A DNA stretch of 5,797 bases from an uncultured Acidimicrobiales bacterium (GTDB lineage Bacteria > Actinomycetota > Acidimicrobiia > Acidimicrobiales > SZUA-35): assembly GCA_938028175.1 (NCBI GenBank), contig CALJAE010000031.1, forward strand, positions 1 to 5,797. The letters run 5' to 3'. This document shows positions 5,773 to 5,797 of the stretch, in pieces. The position numbers and the translations under genes were made by a program. Numbering within the stretch: the first letter of the stretch is position 1; each line of letters begins with the position of its first letter. The notes under the pieces are model-generated. The model was not told the origin of the DNA. It did not search any database and was given only the letters and a program-made list of their open reading frames with translations.

Positions 5773-5797
5773 TGCAATATCTCGAGTGAAGCTAAAT
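5769..5797 (-). CDS. Possible 3' end of a gene upstream of tadB (partial)
   Basis: In the minus-strand frame starting at 5795 there are eight open codons (LASLEILH) followed by TGA at 5771-5769, overlapping the putative tadB TTG start as TTGA. In many Tad clusters the gene before tadB is tadA/cpaF, which encodes the assembly ATPase, so this could be its C-terminus. Eight codons carry no recognisable family signal, and the call rests only on position and the overlap pattern. It may be nothing. Confidence 0.25.

Overview
This 5.8 kb window looks like a chromosomal segment of an actinobacterium with moderate to low GC. GC is roughly mid-to-high 40s by eye and was not computed. The evidence is an actinobacterial-type GroEL with a Gly/Met tail, a groES-groEL operon behind a perfect CIRCE operator, and Tad (Flp pilus) genes of the single-membrane type. 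The GroEL start (MPKLLKFDEEARRSLEAGVN) and its FENMGAQLVKEVATKTND stretch remind me of Acidimicrobiia-like aquatic actinobacteria. That is recall and not a search, so the class is uncertain.

Left part (1-2150, minus strand): a heat-shock chaperonin operon. Reading right to left it has a sigma70-like promoter, the CIRCE element for the HrcA repressor, groES, a 130 bp gap holding a strong 15-bp hairpin, and then groEL. GroEL runs off the left edge within its Gly/Met tail and lacks only a few codons.

Middle (2041-2374): a 334 bp intergenic region between divergent groES and tadE. Its groES side holds the promoter and CIRCE. Its tadE side holds short direct repeats and a small hairpin immediately before the tadE start. 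No gene is visible in it.

Right part (2375-5797): Tad pilus genes in two convergent blocks. On the plus strand, tadE (a pseudopilin) overlaps a TadG-like membrane-anchored, cysteine-rich protein by 13 bp. On the minus strand, tadB is followed by tadC, overlapping by one base (TAATG). TadB and TadC are the inner-membrane platform proteins, both with T2SSF domains. The two blocks meet tail to tail with only 4 bp between stop codons. The right edge probably cuts the end of another gene upstream of tadB, perhaps the TadA/CpaF ATPase. TadB/TadC would form the membrane platform on which the ATPase acts, and TadE/TadG-like proteins would be exported minor components. No major Flp pilin, prepilin peptidase or ATPase is visible here.

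I see no mobile element, CRISPR array, RNA gene or clearly new system. The points most worth a second look are regulatory: the groES-groEL hairpin, the weak or unusual tadE start, the 4-bp convergent junction, and the split orientation of the tad genes.
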